The notes under the pieces: generated by a model | What the model was told of the DNA's origin: nothing | Seen by the model: the letters and a program-made list of their open reading frames with translations, nothing else | The model's database searches: none | Part shown: one piece after another, positions 12,124-23,823 of the stretch | Numbering within the stretch: the stretch's first letter is position 1 | Layout: each line of letters begins with the position of its first letter | Translations under genes and position numbers: made by a program | Assembly: GCA_954871525.1 (NCBI GenBank) | Contig: OX940864.1 | Coordinates: 12,332,001 to 12,396,000 of the forward strand | Direction of reading: 5' to 3' | DNA length: 64,000 bases | From: Parietaria judaica | Lineage: Eukaryota; Streptophyta; Magnoliopsida; Rosales; Urticaceae

Positions 12124-12801
12124 ATGGAGCGTTTCATGGCAAAGAAGCAAAGCTTGATTAAGACACGCATGTCAGCCACTTCACCATCATCTCTAGCCAT
12201 TCACAGAGACTCCCACTCAATCTCCAAGGCAACCCAGAAGCCGAAAATCCGAATAATTCACATCTTTGCCCCGGAGATCATCAAAACCGATGTGGCCAAC
12301 TTCCGGGAGTTGGTTCAGAGGCTCACGGGGAAGCCGACACCGTCCGTGAAAGAGGCAGCAAGGCCCAAAGCTCTTGGCGAGCACAACGGGTTCCCGCGCA
12401 AGCCCTTGGCGAAGAGAGTGGACGCGAAGGAGGGGTGCTCCATCACCGAGCTTCTAGGGTTGGAGGGCTTCAATAATGTGAAGGATCAGAGGGTCATCAA
12501 AGAAGAAGAGTACCATCATGATGATCATCAAGATCATGGTGTGTGGAGCTTGATCAATGGCCATGATCATGATCATGATGATGGTATATATCATCACCAT
12601 CAGGGGAACACCATGAATAATTCAAGTGGTGGGTTTTTGGATAGGTTTGCAGATTTGGAAGGAATCATTGAAGAGCTCAATAGTGGTGAATTCCCTTTGC
12701 TTATTCCTTCACTGCTAAATCCTAATTTGGAAGCTACTAATTCTCAATCTCATCATGTGCATTATGGGTCATTTGGACTTGGAGGGCCTCAACTTGCTTA
12801 A
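12124..12801 (+). CDS. VQ motif-containing protein
   Basis: Intronless gene for 225 residues. The diagnostic VQ motif FRELVQRLTG occupies residues 60-69, preceded by a basic-hydrophobic stretch (KIRIIHIFAPEIIKTDVANF, 41-60). In this family the VQ core contacts the DNA-binding domain of WRKY transcription factors, and members act in the nucleus as cofactors in defence, seed and stress responses. The N-terminus is basic and Ser/Thr-rich. Residues about 124-160 are unusually rich in His and Asp, a low-complexity acidic/metal-binding-like tract that I cannot assign a role. The C-terminal half contains a DRFADLEGIIEEL segment. Met1 is used as start; Met5 is an alternative. Single-exon structure is normal for plant VQ genes. 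The precise paralogue (a VQ17/VQ25-like subgroup is possible) is not resolved. Confidence 0.93.
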   Translation: MERFMAKKQSLIKTRMSATSPSSLAIHRDSHSISKATQKPKIRIIHIFAPEIIKTDVANFRELVQRLTGKPTPSVKEAARPKALGEHNGFPRKPLAKRVDAKEGCSITELLGLEGFNNVKDQRVIKEEEYHHDDHQDHGVWSLINGHDHDHDDGIYHHHQGNTMNNSSGGFLDRFADLEGIIEELNSGEFPLLIPSLLNPNLEATNSQSHHVHYGSFGLGGPQLA

Positions 12802-13636
12802 TTAGTTATTTTTATTTTTCTTCCTTTTATTTTTGGGGGTTTTTGAGGTTTTTTTTTTTTTTTTTTTGACAATAGAACAATATTGAGGGTTTATTGGTTG
12901 AGATTTGAGGATAATTATGTTTTGTTTGAGAGTTTATTAGTGGATAATTGGATGATCCATATATTGTACATGTAAACCCTAATTATTTCCTCATTGAGTG
13001 ATGATTCTGATCATATGATATATGATTTCTGCTTGTAATTATTGTTATTATTTGGGTACTGAATTATTTGCAAACATATACTTTTGTGTTGTATATTAAT
13101 TAATTAGTGTACTTTTGCCTTACTTGATGAACATATATCATTTAGAAGGATAGTGTTGTTTGAGTGTATACTTGGATTATTATTAGCTATAAAGTTTAGC
13201 TAATTCATTTTTTTATTATTATTTATAGTTTATCCAATGTATTTTGTCTCGTTCCATGCCATGTAACATGTGGATTTCTCTTTCTCTCTATACTTGTCAT
13301 ATAAAAACAAGAACGTGCAAAAACTTAAAGCCAAATGTTATTGCTTTTCTTGCAAGATTATACAAATGGGTAATAGTACTTAATATTTTTTTAGTGACAT
13401 AAGCATAATATTTTACGGTGAAAATTCCTAATGTTCTATATCGGCCAAATTCTATCTTATTGTAACTTAAGCTCAATCTGTAATAGAAAGGCGGATAACA
13501 TATTTGAAAATTATAGAAATAGCATGTATCCAAGACCTAATGACACTTCACACTTCTAAAATTCTATTAAATCGATTAAAAATTAAATAAAATTTTGGAT
13601 GAAAAATAAAATAGTGGATATTGGAAACTTCATTCG

Positions 13637-13677
<41 letters not shown>
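12802..13677. other. VQ gene 3' region and intergenic DNA
   Basis: Presumed 3' UTR of the VQ gene, T-rich, followed by AT-rich intergenic sequence. A (TA)n microsatellite at 13641-13674 abuts the next MITE. Confidence 0.4.
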
Positions 13678-13679
<2 letters not shown>

Positions 13680-14470
13680 GTTAATTGCGGCAATAATGCA
13701 CAACCTTTTGTCAACAGGGGTTTTAGGTCCCCAACCTTTCAAAGTGTGGGCAAAAATACACAACGTTTGTTGAATGTAAAATTTGTTGGTCCTTCTGTTA
13801 GGAATGTTAAATTCTCCTGATGTGGCATCGTTAAACTGTCAAATAGACTGCCAACTTGTAATATAACTTACATAACCTAATTAATAAGAATAAATTAAAT
13901 CATATTTTAATTATGATTCAAAAAATAAATTAAAACTTTAAATTAACGAACAATACTTATTTAACGCGTAGTTCCTATTTTAAACTCGTGCTTCAATATT
14001 ATTCACATCTTTACTATGTCGTTTTATAAATTACATTTGTTTTTAATAATCGGTAGTTTTTTCTAAAATTTTAGTCGTTTCCAATAAATTGTCGTTATGT
14101 AATCTTTGCAAATTTTAGTCGTGTTTAATAATTCCTCGTTTTTTAAAATTTTAGTCATGTTCGACGAAGAGTCTGTTACATTTTTAGGGGGAGTAAAAAT
14201 TATTTATTTAATTTAAAGTATTAATTTGTTTTTTGAATCAAAATCTGATTTAATTTATTCTTATTAATTAAGTTATGTAATTAATATTACTAGTTGGCAG
14301 TCCATTTAGCAGTTTAACGATGCCACATTAGCAGAATTTAACATCCCTAACGGAAGGACCAACATATTTTACATTCAACAAACGTTGTGTATTTTTGCCC
14401 ACACTTTGAAAGGTTAGGGACCTAAAACCCATGTTGACCAAAGGTTGTGCATTATTGCCGCAATTAACCC
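13678..14470. mobile_element. MULE-type MITE with about 180-bp inverted repeats (copy B)
   Basis: Begins GGGTTAATTGCGGCAATAAT and ends ATTATTGCCGCAATTAACCC. The inverted repeats extend about 180 bp inward and are nearly complementary (for example 'caaacgttgtgtatttttgcccacac' on the right against its complement on the left). The flanks read tatatatat on both sides, compatible with a 9-bp TSD, but they lie in a TA microsatellite so this is weak. The interior of about 430 bp is noncoding. Confidence 0.8.
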
Positions 14471-17334
14471 TATATATATTTGTGCCACTAAATTTTTGTA
14501 AAACATTGAGTATTTATGCCACTTTTAAACCTTAAATATATATAATAGATCATATATATATATATATTACAGACACATATTTTCTAATTATTCTTTATCC
14601 AATAATCTTTTTGTTTTCTTCACAAGTCGTCTTCCACTTGTCACAAAATTAGTCATAAACTATAAACAATATTAACAAGCACATCGAGACAAACCAATAA
14701 TTCAGATCCTCCTTTCTAAGATATTTCCATTAATTAATCTAAGTCGCTAATACTTTTTTATCATGACATAATCTAGGTATATAACATAATAACTTCAGAT
14801 AATATTTAATCAAGGTATGACAAGTTGGCAAAAATTGACATGCAAACCTCAAAGAGAAGTATATATATAATAAAATTATTAATATGCTACGCAAGTTGAT
14901 TTTATAATTATCCGAACAAGGCATTAATGTTAAATTATATGCATATCTAATTCCAACCACAAATTAAATAGTATTTTACATTTCTTGTTATTAGGAGTGT
15001 GCTCCCTCTTTGGGTTCCTTCTTTAATGACATAAGATTGGAATGTGTGACTACCATGTCGAATTATGATACATGTTTAGGATACAAGGTAGCCTTACATT
15101 TTCTAAATATATTGGAGATCAAATATATTAAAAATTGAATATGTTCCGACTTAGATCACACGCACCTTCGAAATCGGTTGAAGAACTTCGGGTAAAAATA
15201 CTTAAGATTAAAGAAGCCTTAATTCACACTTCATAAAACGTTTGTGAAGAACGAAATATACTAGAAATCAAATACGTTCCGACTTGAATTATTTATCAAA
15301 TAATCTTTCGAGCACATGAAAAATCATTTGAAGGTCACTGCACAAAAATACCCTCAATACAATTAATAAGCCTTAGTTCTCACTGCACTAAACGTTTGTG
15401 ACGATTACGAATGTAGGCAAGAACGATGTTTTCCGAAGAAAGAAATAGAGTATTTGAGTTAGAAAGAATTTTGTATTTTTTTTTTAATTCTTTCCGATTT
15501 TATGTTTGTAAAGTCATCCGACCTAAAAATCAAAGTTCGTTTCGTGAAATTAAGACTCTTCAAGAACGATAGGAAAAAAATTCGAATGACATATCTTTTG
15601 AATTGATCCACTACAACCGAACAAAATTATGAGTCATGTCGAGAATCACCGCAAAAAGCCAAAAAAAAAAAGAAGTTGTTGCGTGCTCCCATGTAAGTGC
15701 TTCAAGTACGTCTGCAAGACACAACTAGCGCTATTACGCTAGAGTCGGAGTCGGCAAGGACGACATGAGGAGGAACAAACTACACACCAACATGAGACTC
15801 TTCTCTATACATAAACTAAGCACATTTTATTTTGTCCTATTCGGACAAAATTCCCAACAATACAAAATACAAAAGCTCGCAGTTTGATTAAAAATATGGC
15901 ACATATAATAATCTATTTACTAAAGCTTTTTAGTGATTTTGTATAAGATAAACACAAGTTTTCCCTAAGAGTGTAAACGTTATTATATTTGATGTGGAAC
16001 CATGGCGTAAAGTCAACACTTAAATATTTAATTGCAATTTGAAAAACTAAATTGTGTATATAAAGCACGGTTAACGTGACCTTAAATAAGGATAAGAAAT
16101 ATATATACATATATTTGTATATGTATATCCGATTCATAGCACCTATCTATATTATATGTCTCGAATAAGAGAAGAGACTTGTAATTAATACCATTATCAT
16201 TATGATCATTAATTACATGTATATGAGTAAATATTTCAAATGAATCTTGCCATACTTTTTGTTTTATTTAGGCAAAAATTCAAAGAAACACGAACAATCT
16301 CGACTAATGATTCGGGAACGAATATCAATCACCTTGTTGAATTATAACTCACATGGAGATCTATATACATTGTTCAATACAAATTTGAAAAAGAAAAAAA
16401 GTTTTATGTCATAGGTACAATTTGCGCTATCATTCTGATTTTTAATTTTATAAAAATCGAATATCGCTACCGAATAAAATGGGGTGCTTACTTTTTTTTC
16501 TAAGGTTTTGTAGTGGTCGTGGCTAATATTTGGGCCTTTGAAATATTTTCTTAATAATTTTGAGAATATTCAAAGTAGTAAAGGCATGCCCAAAGAGGTG
16601 ACATAAGAACCTACCATTTGACAAATTTTGTGACATAAGAACCTACCATGCCCAATGGTTTTTCTATCAAGTTACATAAACAGTCCCTTTAAGAAATAAT
16701 CATATAAATAAAATATAAAATAACAAATTTACTGTTAAAATATTTAACTTCTTCATCACTATTTCATACAAATTAACATAGGAACGTAAAAAAAAAAAAG
16801 GATTATTTCCGTGCAAAAAATATTACACAATCAAATCCGTGCTTTTTTATTCTTCTTCTTCTTCTTTCAATTGAACCATATTCGTACATAATTCCAAATA
16901 GAGTGACTATTAATTACTGTTAGAGTGACAATTAGGTATTGGATTATGTAAATAATTGGTAGAGGAATTAAAAAAAAAAAAAAAAACTATAATGGCTCTC
17001 AAGTTAATTAGAAGGCAAATAAGGCTTGTGAATTGTGATGCGGAGAGTGTTGAAAACTTGAAATAGGAAGCATGTCATCTTATTTTAGTCAAATGTATTC
17101 ACACTAACAAGAAACCCATTTATAATTTCTTGTGCAAATCCAATGAGCATAAGATTAATCAATATATAAATATCCCAAAGAAAAAACAAAGCTTGCAAGT
17201 TAGGTCGAAAAGGGTTGTTAAAACAAATATTCAACTCTTTCTCGAACCAGGCATTTGTAGTAGTACCAACAAGACGACCAAGACTTTGGTTTTTAAGTCA
17301 AATGATTCAATATTCGACCATAACAAGTTCCAAT

Positions 17335-17383
<49 letters not shown>

Positions 17384-17877
17384 CTTTACATCCGTAGCTA
17401 ATTGCTCCCCGCCCGTTAAATATATTGACGTTTTCTGTCATATTTTAATAATAATAAATTTCACAATAAAACGATGAAAATGATAAGTTTTGAAGTTCCG
17501 TTTACGATGAAGGATGGCAGCCTGAAATGGCAATATCCCCAAAAGTGAGTGTCGGGAGGTTTACAAAATTTACGGTAAAAGTTTAGGAGTTTGAGACAAT
17601 ACCCGAAAAGACGAACTTGTCCTTCCATTTTCATTGAAGTGGTAAGCATTTAACATTTAGAGAGGGATTTAAATTCATAAGGTATTTGCAATATTTACCA
17701 CTATTTTTTATGACCCTACCAAAGTATTAAGACATGTTTTTATTTTTATTTTTTATTTTTAAAGGAGACACAAATTGATTAGTGAGAATCGAAGAATCTA
17801 AATTGTTATTCAAGAGGAGGATATATGTGTATATACGTGTGTCTATATATATTAAGTTTGATACATAAAAAGAGTGT
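14471..17877. other. 3.4-kb intergenic region
   Basis: No gene, RNA or complete transposon was recognised. A (TA)n microsatellite lies at about 17338-17383 and a direct duplication of 'acataagaacctaccat' near 16602-16649. The end of the region is the presumed 3' UTR of the fibrillin gene. Confidence 0.4.
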
Positions 17878-20391
17878 TCAGCTCTCGTACTCTGCGATGG
17901 GTTCTGCAAAGGAATTTGAGGGCGCGTCCAACCGTGTGAGCACCTCCGGAGCTCCACTCGTATCTCTTGTTATCTAAAAAACAAATATATATTAGAATCT
18001 TGTTAAATTAAACTCGATAAATTACTAATCTCGATAAAATAATAGCATTCTCTGGTCCTTACTTTACGTTATTATTTTTATTGAGGTTCTTCTGTACATA
18101 GAAGCCTAGACAAACCTTAATATGTTACAACATTTACATGAAAAATGGTATCGATTTTCTGATGACCCGATCGGGCCAAACAATAAATTCTACCGAAATC
18201 CGGCCGACGGGAGTTCACCAATGCGAAGAATCCCTGTTAGTATTTATTCAGCGAATCAAACGAATAGCGGAAGGAGCACTCTTTTGAGAGCACAGTTTAG
18301 GTCAGATCATTTAATAAAATACCACAAATAACCTTAACAAAGGACTTAAAATGAGTCAGCTAATTGACTGAAATACCCTTTCTCTTTCAATAGGTGACGA
18401 TAGCGGGTCTATCAGTTTCTTTGTTGAAGAGGATTCCCATACATCTTTGTGTCAAATCATGTAGACAAAACTATAATTCTTAAACATTTGGTTCCATATA
18501 TAGCCCCATAGGTGGTCCATTTTGGTGTTAATCGCACTTAAGGTTGGACCGGTTTCGTGTAGTTTTTGTACACGAAGGCTAAGCTAAGATGATCAATTAT
18601 AATACAGCAACTTATCAAACAAAGCTGCTATAATTAATGGTGAATTTAACTGGATCGAGATAGTGCTTAAATGAACCCGAGCCAAGAAACATCACTGGAA
18701 TATGAATTTCGTAATTACATATCAAAGGGTTTTCATTGAAGAGAGTATTGAAAGGATCGATAGGACTTACGAGAATCTCATCGTCAAGGTAAGAGATCAT
18801 GAACAGTCTCTGGTAGGTCCCACCTGTAAGAAAAACTCCAAGTTGTTGAAATCATGGTAATGACCATTTGAGCTAAGAGGTTCATACCCGAGCAACCGTG
18901 ATTTTCAATTATAAGTGCTATTGTAAACGATGAAATAATTAGTGATAAAAGAGAGTTGTTTGAATCACATTTGATGAAAAGTAAACTGCAAGAAAAGTGA
19001 GAGATGGCTTACTGAGAGGTAATCGGAGGCCGGAACTGAAAGCATCCCTAATAGGTAAGGGAAGTTGCTGTATTGTGTTAGCCGCCTGACCAAACGCGCT
19101 CTTTAGCTGTTGCGGAACCGTGTCTTCGATGATCTGTGGAGTCTCGAGAATGCCCTCAGAATACTCTTCTTTCATCCGCAGAGGTCCCTCGACCGACAGT
19201 TTGGTCGACAGAACAAACTTGTTTTCGATCTGCATTCTGATGGGCATGATTAGATGCTCTTGGAAACGAAATCATATAATGCAATCGTATTAGAGGTGAC
19301 AAGCTTATAGCGATTTAAAGCAATACCGAGTTCAAGAGTTTCAAGATTGCAGTGACCTTAGCATTTCCGTCCTTAATCACGACATCCATATTTGACAAAT
19401 TAGCTAAATTTGAAGGAAATCTCCTGCAACGCGTTTTTTCACTCGACTCATTAGAAGACCACAAACACTACAATTGAAACATGGAAGAACCAAACCCAAA
19501 GAAAAACTCACTCAAATAGAAATCTAGCGGCGAAAAGACCCGGGCTTCCTGGTCCAAACCACTCGAAATTCCACCGACCTTCCAAGAACGGTGACCTGAT
19601 CAATGATCATCTGAGCACAGAAGTGAAAATCCTATTCCAATGCAACATCAAGGGAAATTTGTGAAATCCGTTTCGCTTAAAACATTTGCTTACGTTGTTG
19701 GACGAGGCGTCGGATTAAGCCGCTCGAGCCCCGTTATCCTCTCATTCACATCAATCCTCTGCATATCACTTGTTTTTCCTGATACCAATGCCTCAAAACC
19801 CCCGGAATCCTTAAACTGAGGCCACAATTCCCAAACAAACACATTTCTCAGTACCCAAGTTGAACGAAATCCCGATTTCGAGCATCGAATGAGATTCACA
19901 GATTAACGGAAATCGATTCTATCCAAAGTTCAACCAAAAATCCAGAATATTCATCAAATGAAAATGTACATTCAAGTAAATGAGTACTACAAGCTTGTAA
20001 CCTAGCAGCAAACAATGGAATCGACCCTAACTCACAGACATTACCAACAAAAGCACCACAATTACGCCGCTAAGTCTCAAAAAATGAGAATCGAACAAAA
20101 ATTAACAATTTCAGCTGAAATCCCTGGCGGAGCTGAGAAATTACAACATACCGCGAGAAGGAGCGACTCCTTGGCGGAGAGCCTCTCCATTTCCTTGGCG
20201 TAGTTCGCCGGAGCTCCCTGAACGGACTGCTGAGCCGCTGCCCTGCAAACGAGTCTCCGCGCGACAGCGGAGCTTTTCCGGCGAGTCTGCGGCGGCTTCG
20301 CCGTTCTGCGGCGAGTCTCTGACGAGGGAGAGCAGCAAGTGCTGACGGAGGAGACTGAGGAGAGCGAGCTCTGTAACTGTAAGGACGCCAT
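17878..20391 (-). CDS. Plastid lipid-associated protein / fibrillin (probably FBN6/PAP6 type)
   Basis: Seven coding exons, in order on the minus strand: 20391-20152, 19815-19694, 19595-19512, 19423-19327, 19229-19013, 18823-18771, 17973-17878. All junctions are GT-AG and phases match, giving 302 residues. Exon 1 encodes a Ser/Arg-rich, acid-poor N-terminus typical of a chloroplast transit peptide. The rest is one PAP_fibrillin domain, with motifs DMQRIDVNERITGLERLNPT, EGRWNFEWF, EGPLRMKEEY, and the C-terminal FMISYLDDEIL followed by TRDTSGAPEVLTRL. Fibrillins associate with plastoglobules and thylakoids, bind lipophilic compounds and act in photoprotection. Subfamily naming rests on resemblance recalled from memory. 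Intron 6 (18770-17974) is the longest, about 800 bp, and carries a remnant of the CAGTAGAACCTC element family. No defect was seen. Confidence 0.9.
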
Positions 20392-21587
20392 TGGAGAGAA
20401 GTGACGATGAGAATTGAGTCAAACAAGAGTTTGACTTTTTAATCAAGATTTTCAGATTAATTTTTTTTATTATATATATTTGGAGAGAGGGGTAGTTTCG
20501 TCATACCAAGAAACTCTACGTATGGTCATGGTGGGTGTTGGTTTTTTTTTTTTAGGGAAAAGGTGTTGGTTTTTCTTCCACCTAGTGTATATTTATTTAT
20601 ATATCTTCCTATTTATTAAATGAGCAATTTGCTTTAAAGGCTAATAGTAAATTCCTATTTTGAAATTTTTACAATCAAAATTCATAAGTATGCTGTAAAA
20701 TCTCAAAACAAAAAAATTCAATATATCCATTTTTTTTTATACTGACATGCCTTTAATAATAGATCAATAAAATTTTAGATAATAAACATAAAAAAAAATA
20801 TAAATGTCAACAAAAATATATTTATCTACTACAAAAATTAATGTATTACTCTCATGAATTTGGTATGATAATAAAATTATTTTGGAAAACGTTATGTCGT
20901 AAGAACATATCACCATTTTAATAAGCAAGTGTTCTTAGGATTTGATTAATTCAACTTTTCTATTTTGTCGATTAATTAGTTAATATTTCTTTGATTTTCA
21001 CTTTCAGACTTTACTGTTATTTCCCCCAGCTTCCTCCTTTACTGTCTCTTTGTCTCTTTGTCGTTTTCTCGTTATCTTTTATTATTTTGTCGTTTTCATT
21101 TGTAGTGCCGTTTCATTTTTTTTCTGGTCGTTTCCTTTTACTGACGTTTTTTTTTTTAAATCTTTCAAATTCTATGTAGTTTTTTCAAATTCGAACGTTC
21201 CAAAATACTTCTCGTCTTGTTACAATTGTCGTTTTGAACTACATGCTTTTGTTCAAGGATCAAAAGCCCCGGGGGCCCTACAAGTGCCTGTTGGTTGCCC
21301 GAGTTTTACAGCGTACCGGGTTAAATTCAGCTTAAACCTGCTTCTTTTTACTAAAACCCAATCGGTCACCCTATTACCACCCCACCCTGTTGACCCAAAA
21401 CCGATCCACAAATAAAGCCTATCTTTACGGGTTCTCGAAAAGAAAGAATGAAAGAAGAAAAAAAAAACGGACAAATTTATATTGGATCTTGGAGCAGAAA
21501 ATAGAAAATAATAAAAGGAAGAGAAGTTCAAGTATAAGGAAGCTCTTCTCTAGTGGTAAATTACTAAGCAAATCAAAGATTCATACC
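20392..21587. other. Fibrillin promoter and methyltransferase 3' flank
   Basis: Convergent spacer holding the 5' region of the fibrillin gene (minus strand, upstream of 20391) and the 3' UTR of the methyltransferase gene ending at 21588. No further gene was recognised; the T-rich ORFs at 20991-21415 have no family features. Confidence 0.4.
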
Positions 21588-22907
21588 CTATTTCTCTAGC
21601 TCCCACCCTCCTAATCTCTCCATTCCGGGATCGTAGCTCGTGAAGAGTCGAAACTCGTTTCCTAGCTTGCTTGAATGCCGAGGCCTGAAACCGCAGGGGC
21701 GCAAACCCAAGAGCTCAGCTGCTCGATCTTTCTGCACCGCTCCTGCAAGATCGATACATTCGAACACAACAGTTCAGGTTTATTTTGCAAATATTGGTTT
21801 AACAACAAAATCAAGAAAAACGGGAGTGAATTGTACCGGTTAGAAGAAGAACACGAGACTGCCCCGGTCGCCCGAGAAACGATATAGTTTGCGCAACTTT
21901 CTCCAAGCATTCCTGACTCTGGCACCACGGCAACCACAGTTTTAAGTTTATTCATATCGAACATCGGAACCAAATTCAAATTAAGTCATAAGGGGTGTTT
22001 AGTGTTATCCGTGAATAATTATAAGATTACGGCTTCCTAATCCTTAACCTATCGCTAGGCGCCTGGGGGTATTTCGGTCTCTTATGTCCCGAAGCGAGCT
22101 TTGTTCGTGATCTCGAAAGAACGAACAACCATAGTTATAGTTATTCAATTGCTTTGATCAATAAAAATTAACGGGGATTCACTATCCCGGTGAATCCCGT
22201 GTGTTCTAGTAACGTATTCCATTTCGGGTCTATCGAAATCGCAAAGCGCAAGTACTGATCAATCAAACTCATTACAGCCAGAAATAGTAACTAAGCAGAG
22301 AAACTGATATGAAACTTGATATGATTGATCAAAGACTTGTTCTTGCTCACCAGATATGGAGGATCAGCAACAACCACATGAAACGCGTCCTTCATTTCCA
22401 GAGGCAATTCTTCAGGTTGATTGTAATCGTAGAAGCTGAACTCCTCACCGTACTGCTCGAACCGCTTGTCGAACTCCAAGAGCTGAATCCTCGCATCGGA
22501 ATCGACATTCTATGGAGAGAGAGGGATTCGTTAACCTAGAATCCTGAAACGGAAGCTACGGAAATGGCAACCCTAACCTTGAGGTAGGCGTAGAGAGTAG
22601 GGCAAGCGATGCACGCGACTCGCGGCGGCTCCGGCTGCGAGCGGCAGAGCGCGAGGATCTCTGCTGCGAGAGTCTCCGCCGTGTCGCGGTCGTACCAGAA
22701 CTGGCTCAACCTCCAGTCCTCGGAGACGAGAGCCACCGCCGAGTCGTCGGAGTCGGGGACGGAGTGGCTCTGCTCGGCGAGGAACTCCTTGAGCGCGGCA
22801 AGGGCCTCGGAGCTCAGCTTCGGAGAGTCTTCGTCTTCGTGTTGGTGGTGGTGGTGGTGAGTGGTGGGGGAGCTAGGGTTTCTGGGAAGCTGAAGCTCTT
22901 CTTCCAT
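21588..22907 (-). CDS. EEF1A lysine methyltransferase 1-type protein (N6AMT2/EFM5 family)
   Basis: Four coding exons: 22907-22578, 22509-22351, 21918-21837, 21742-21588. Phases are consistent, giving 241 residues, close to the 210-250 of the family. The N-terminus has an insert-rich leader with a His run (residues 17-22), then LSSEALAALKEFLAEQ and DWRLSQFWYDRDTAETLAAEI, both characteristic of the family. The catalytic DPPYL motif falls at residues 159-163, the end of exon 2. It matches the (D/N)PP(Y/F) motif of class I SAM-dependent amino- and N-methyltransferases. Human and yeast relatives trimethylate a lysine of elongation factor eEF1A in the cytosol; the older 'adenine-specific DNA methyltransferase' annotation is probably wrong. 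The gene is divergent from the first eS10 gene with about 900 bp between start codons, so both could share a promoter region. Confidence 0.92.
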
Positions 22908-23204
22908 GGCGACAGAAAGAAGCTCGGACTTCAGAAGTGACGACGAACTGTGAATGTGTATTTTGTCGTGGCATTGGTATTTTTGTCGTTTTACTGATCG
23001 TTGATAATAAACGACATGTCACTTCACTCAAATGTGTATATATCGTTTATTGATGAAACCACATGTCGTTTATTGAGGTAACGACAATATGGTCAAATCA
23101 AAACAAATAAGAACAAGGCAATGTTGCTTTCATATACCCCTATTTAGAATTTTCATAAAAAAAATATATTCTATAGTTTCAAAACCAGTCAAAATCATAC
23201 CAAG

Positions 23205-23290
23205 TTTCTTTTGTTTAGTGGTAATTTTATTGCATACATTTTAAAAGATCACGAGTTCAAATTTCATAAGACCTAAATACATACTTTCTC
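23205..23290 (+). mobile_element. SINE promoter-half relic
   Basis: Contains tagtggtaat and cacgagttcaaat spaced as in the boxes A and B of the SINE copies at 2185 and 3572. The body and tail are missing: the next element starts at 23291. Considered a 5' fragment. Confidence 0.45.
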
Positions 23291-23520
23291 GGGTTAATGA
23301 CAACGGAAATACTCAAGGTTTGGTATAAAAAAAAAATCGTGTACCCAAAGTCTAAAAGTGGTGGTAAAAGTACCGAAACTCACATTTGGGGCGTTGACCA
23401 CTCCATTCTCGTGACGGAGTTAACTTACCCGTTATCTCTGGCCACGTGGACAAAAGTGTATTACTGACATAGCAATTTTTTGACGTGTGGAAGAACCCAA
23501 TTAGGGGTATAATTTTTCGA
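23291..23520. mobile_element. Left-half fragment of a MULE-type MITE
   Basis: Starts GGGTTAATGACAACGG and matches the left half of the complete copy at 45512-45950 (shared 'ttggggcgttgaccactcc'-like block). The right inverted repeat is absent, so the copy is truncated. The right limit is approximate. Confidence 0.6.
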
Positions 23521-23730
23521 CATCTGTTCAAATTATTTTATTTTATCTCGCATAAGATAAAATAATTTGAAGGAAAATAGAAAATAAAATGACTGGAATC
23601 CTATGTCGTAGGAAAATAAAACGACATGAATAGACAGGTAGATGACTAACGACATAAATATAACGAGAAAGAAACGTAATATAATATATATATATATATA
23701 TAATAAAAAATTAATTATAGTATATACATG

Positions 23731-23739
23731 AAACCCTAA
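23731..23739 (+). promoter_or_regulatory. telo-box upstream of eS10 copy A
   Basis: The sequence aaaccctaa lies 85 bp before the initiator ATG. Telo-boxes are enriched in promoters and 5' leaders of plant translation-machinery genes. The same motif recurs upstream of copy B. Confidence 0.65.
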
Positions 23740-23823
23740 TCTGTTGGGATTCTCAGCCGCTGGGAAGAGGAAGAGGACTGAAGCTCAGCCATCAACGCCT
23801 CGTCGATTTCCTTCGAATTAATC

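Larger units (their letters stand above)
22908..23823. promoter_or_regulatory. Divergent intergenic region with telo-box
   Basis: Lies between the methyltransferase gene (minus) and the first eS10 gene (plus). A telo-box, aaaccctaa, sits at 23731-23739, as is usual upstream of plant ribosomal-protein genes. The region also holds several AAACGACATGTC/TGTCGTTTA motifs (22960-23090), a degraded SINE promoter part (23205-23290) and a truncated MULE-MITE left half (from 23291). Confidence 0.6.

Noticed and set aside
11831..12157. 108-codon ORF upstream of the VQ gene
   Set aside because: AT-rich, overlaps the presumed 5' UTR and the VQ start in another frame; no recognisable domain.
13641..13677. 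Ile/Tyr-repeat peptides over TA repeats
   Set aside because: Microsatellite translation, also seen at 17338-17383 and 4478-4498.
20991..21599. Phe/Leu/Ser-rich ORFs that look membrane-like
   Set aside because: They come from T-rich noncoding DNA between two genes; hydrophobicity follows from base composition.
22609..22860. Plus-strand ORF ending in a Trp run
   Set aside because: Antisense of the His-run codons (CAC/CAT) in exon 1 of the methyltransferase gene.
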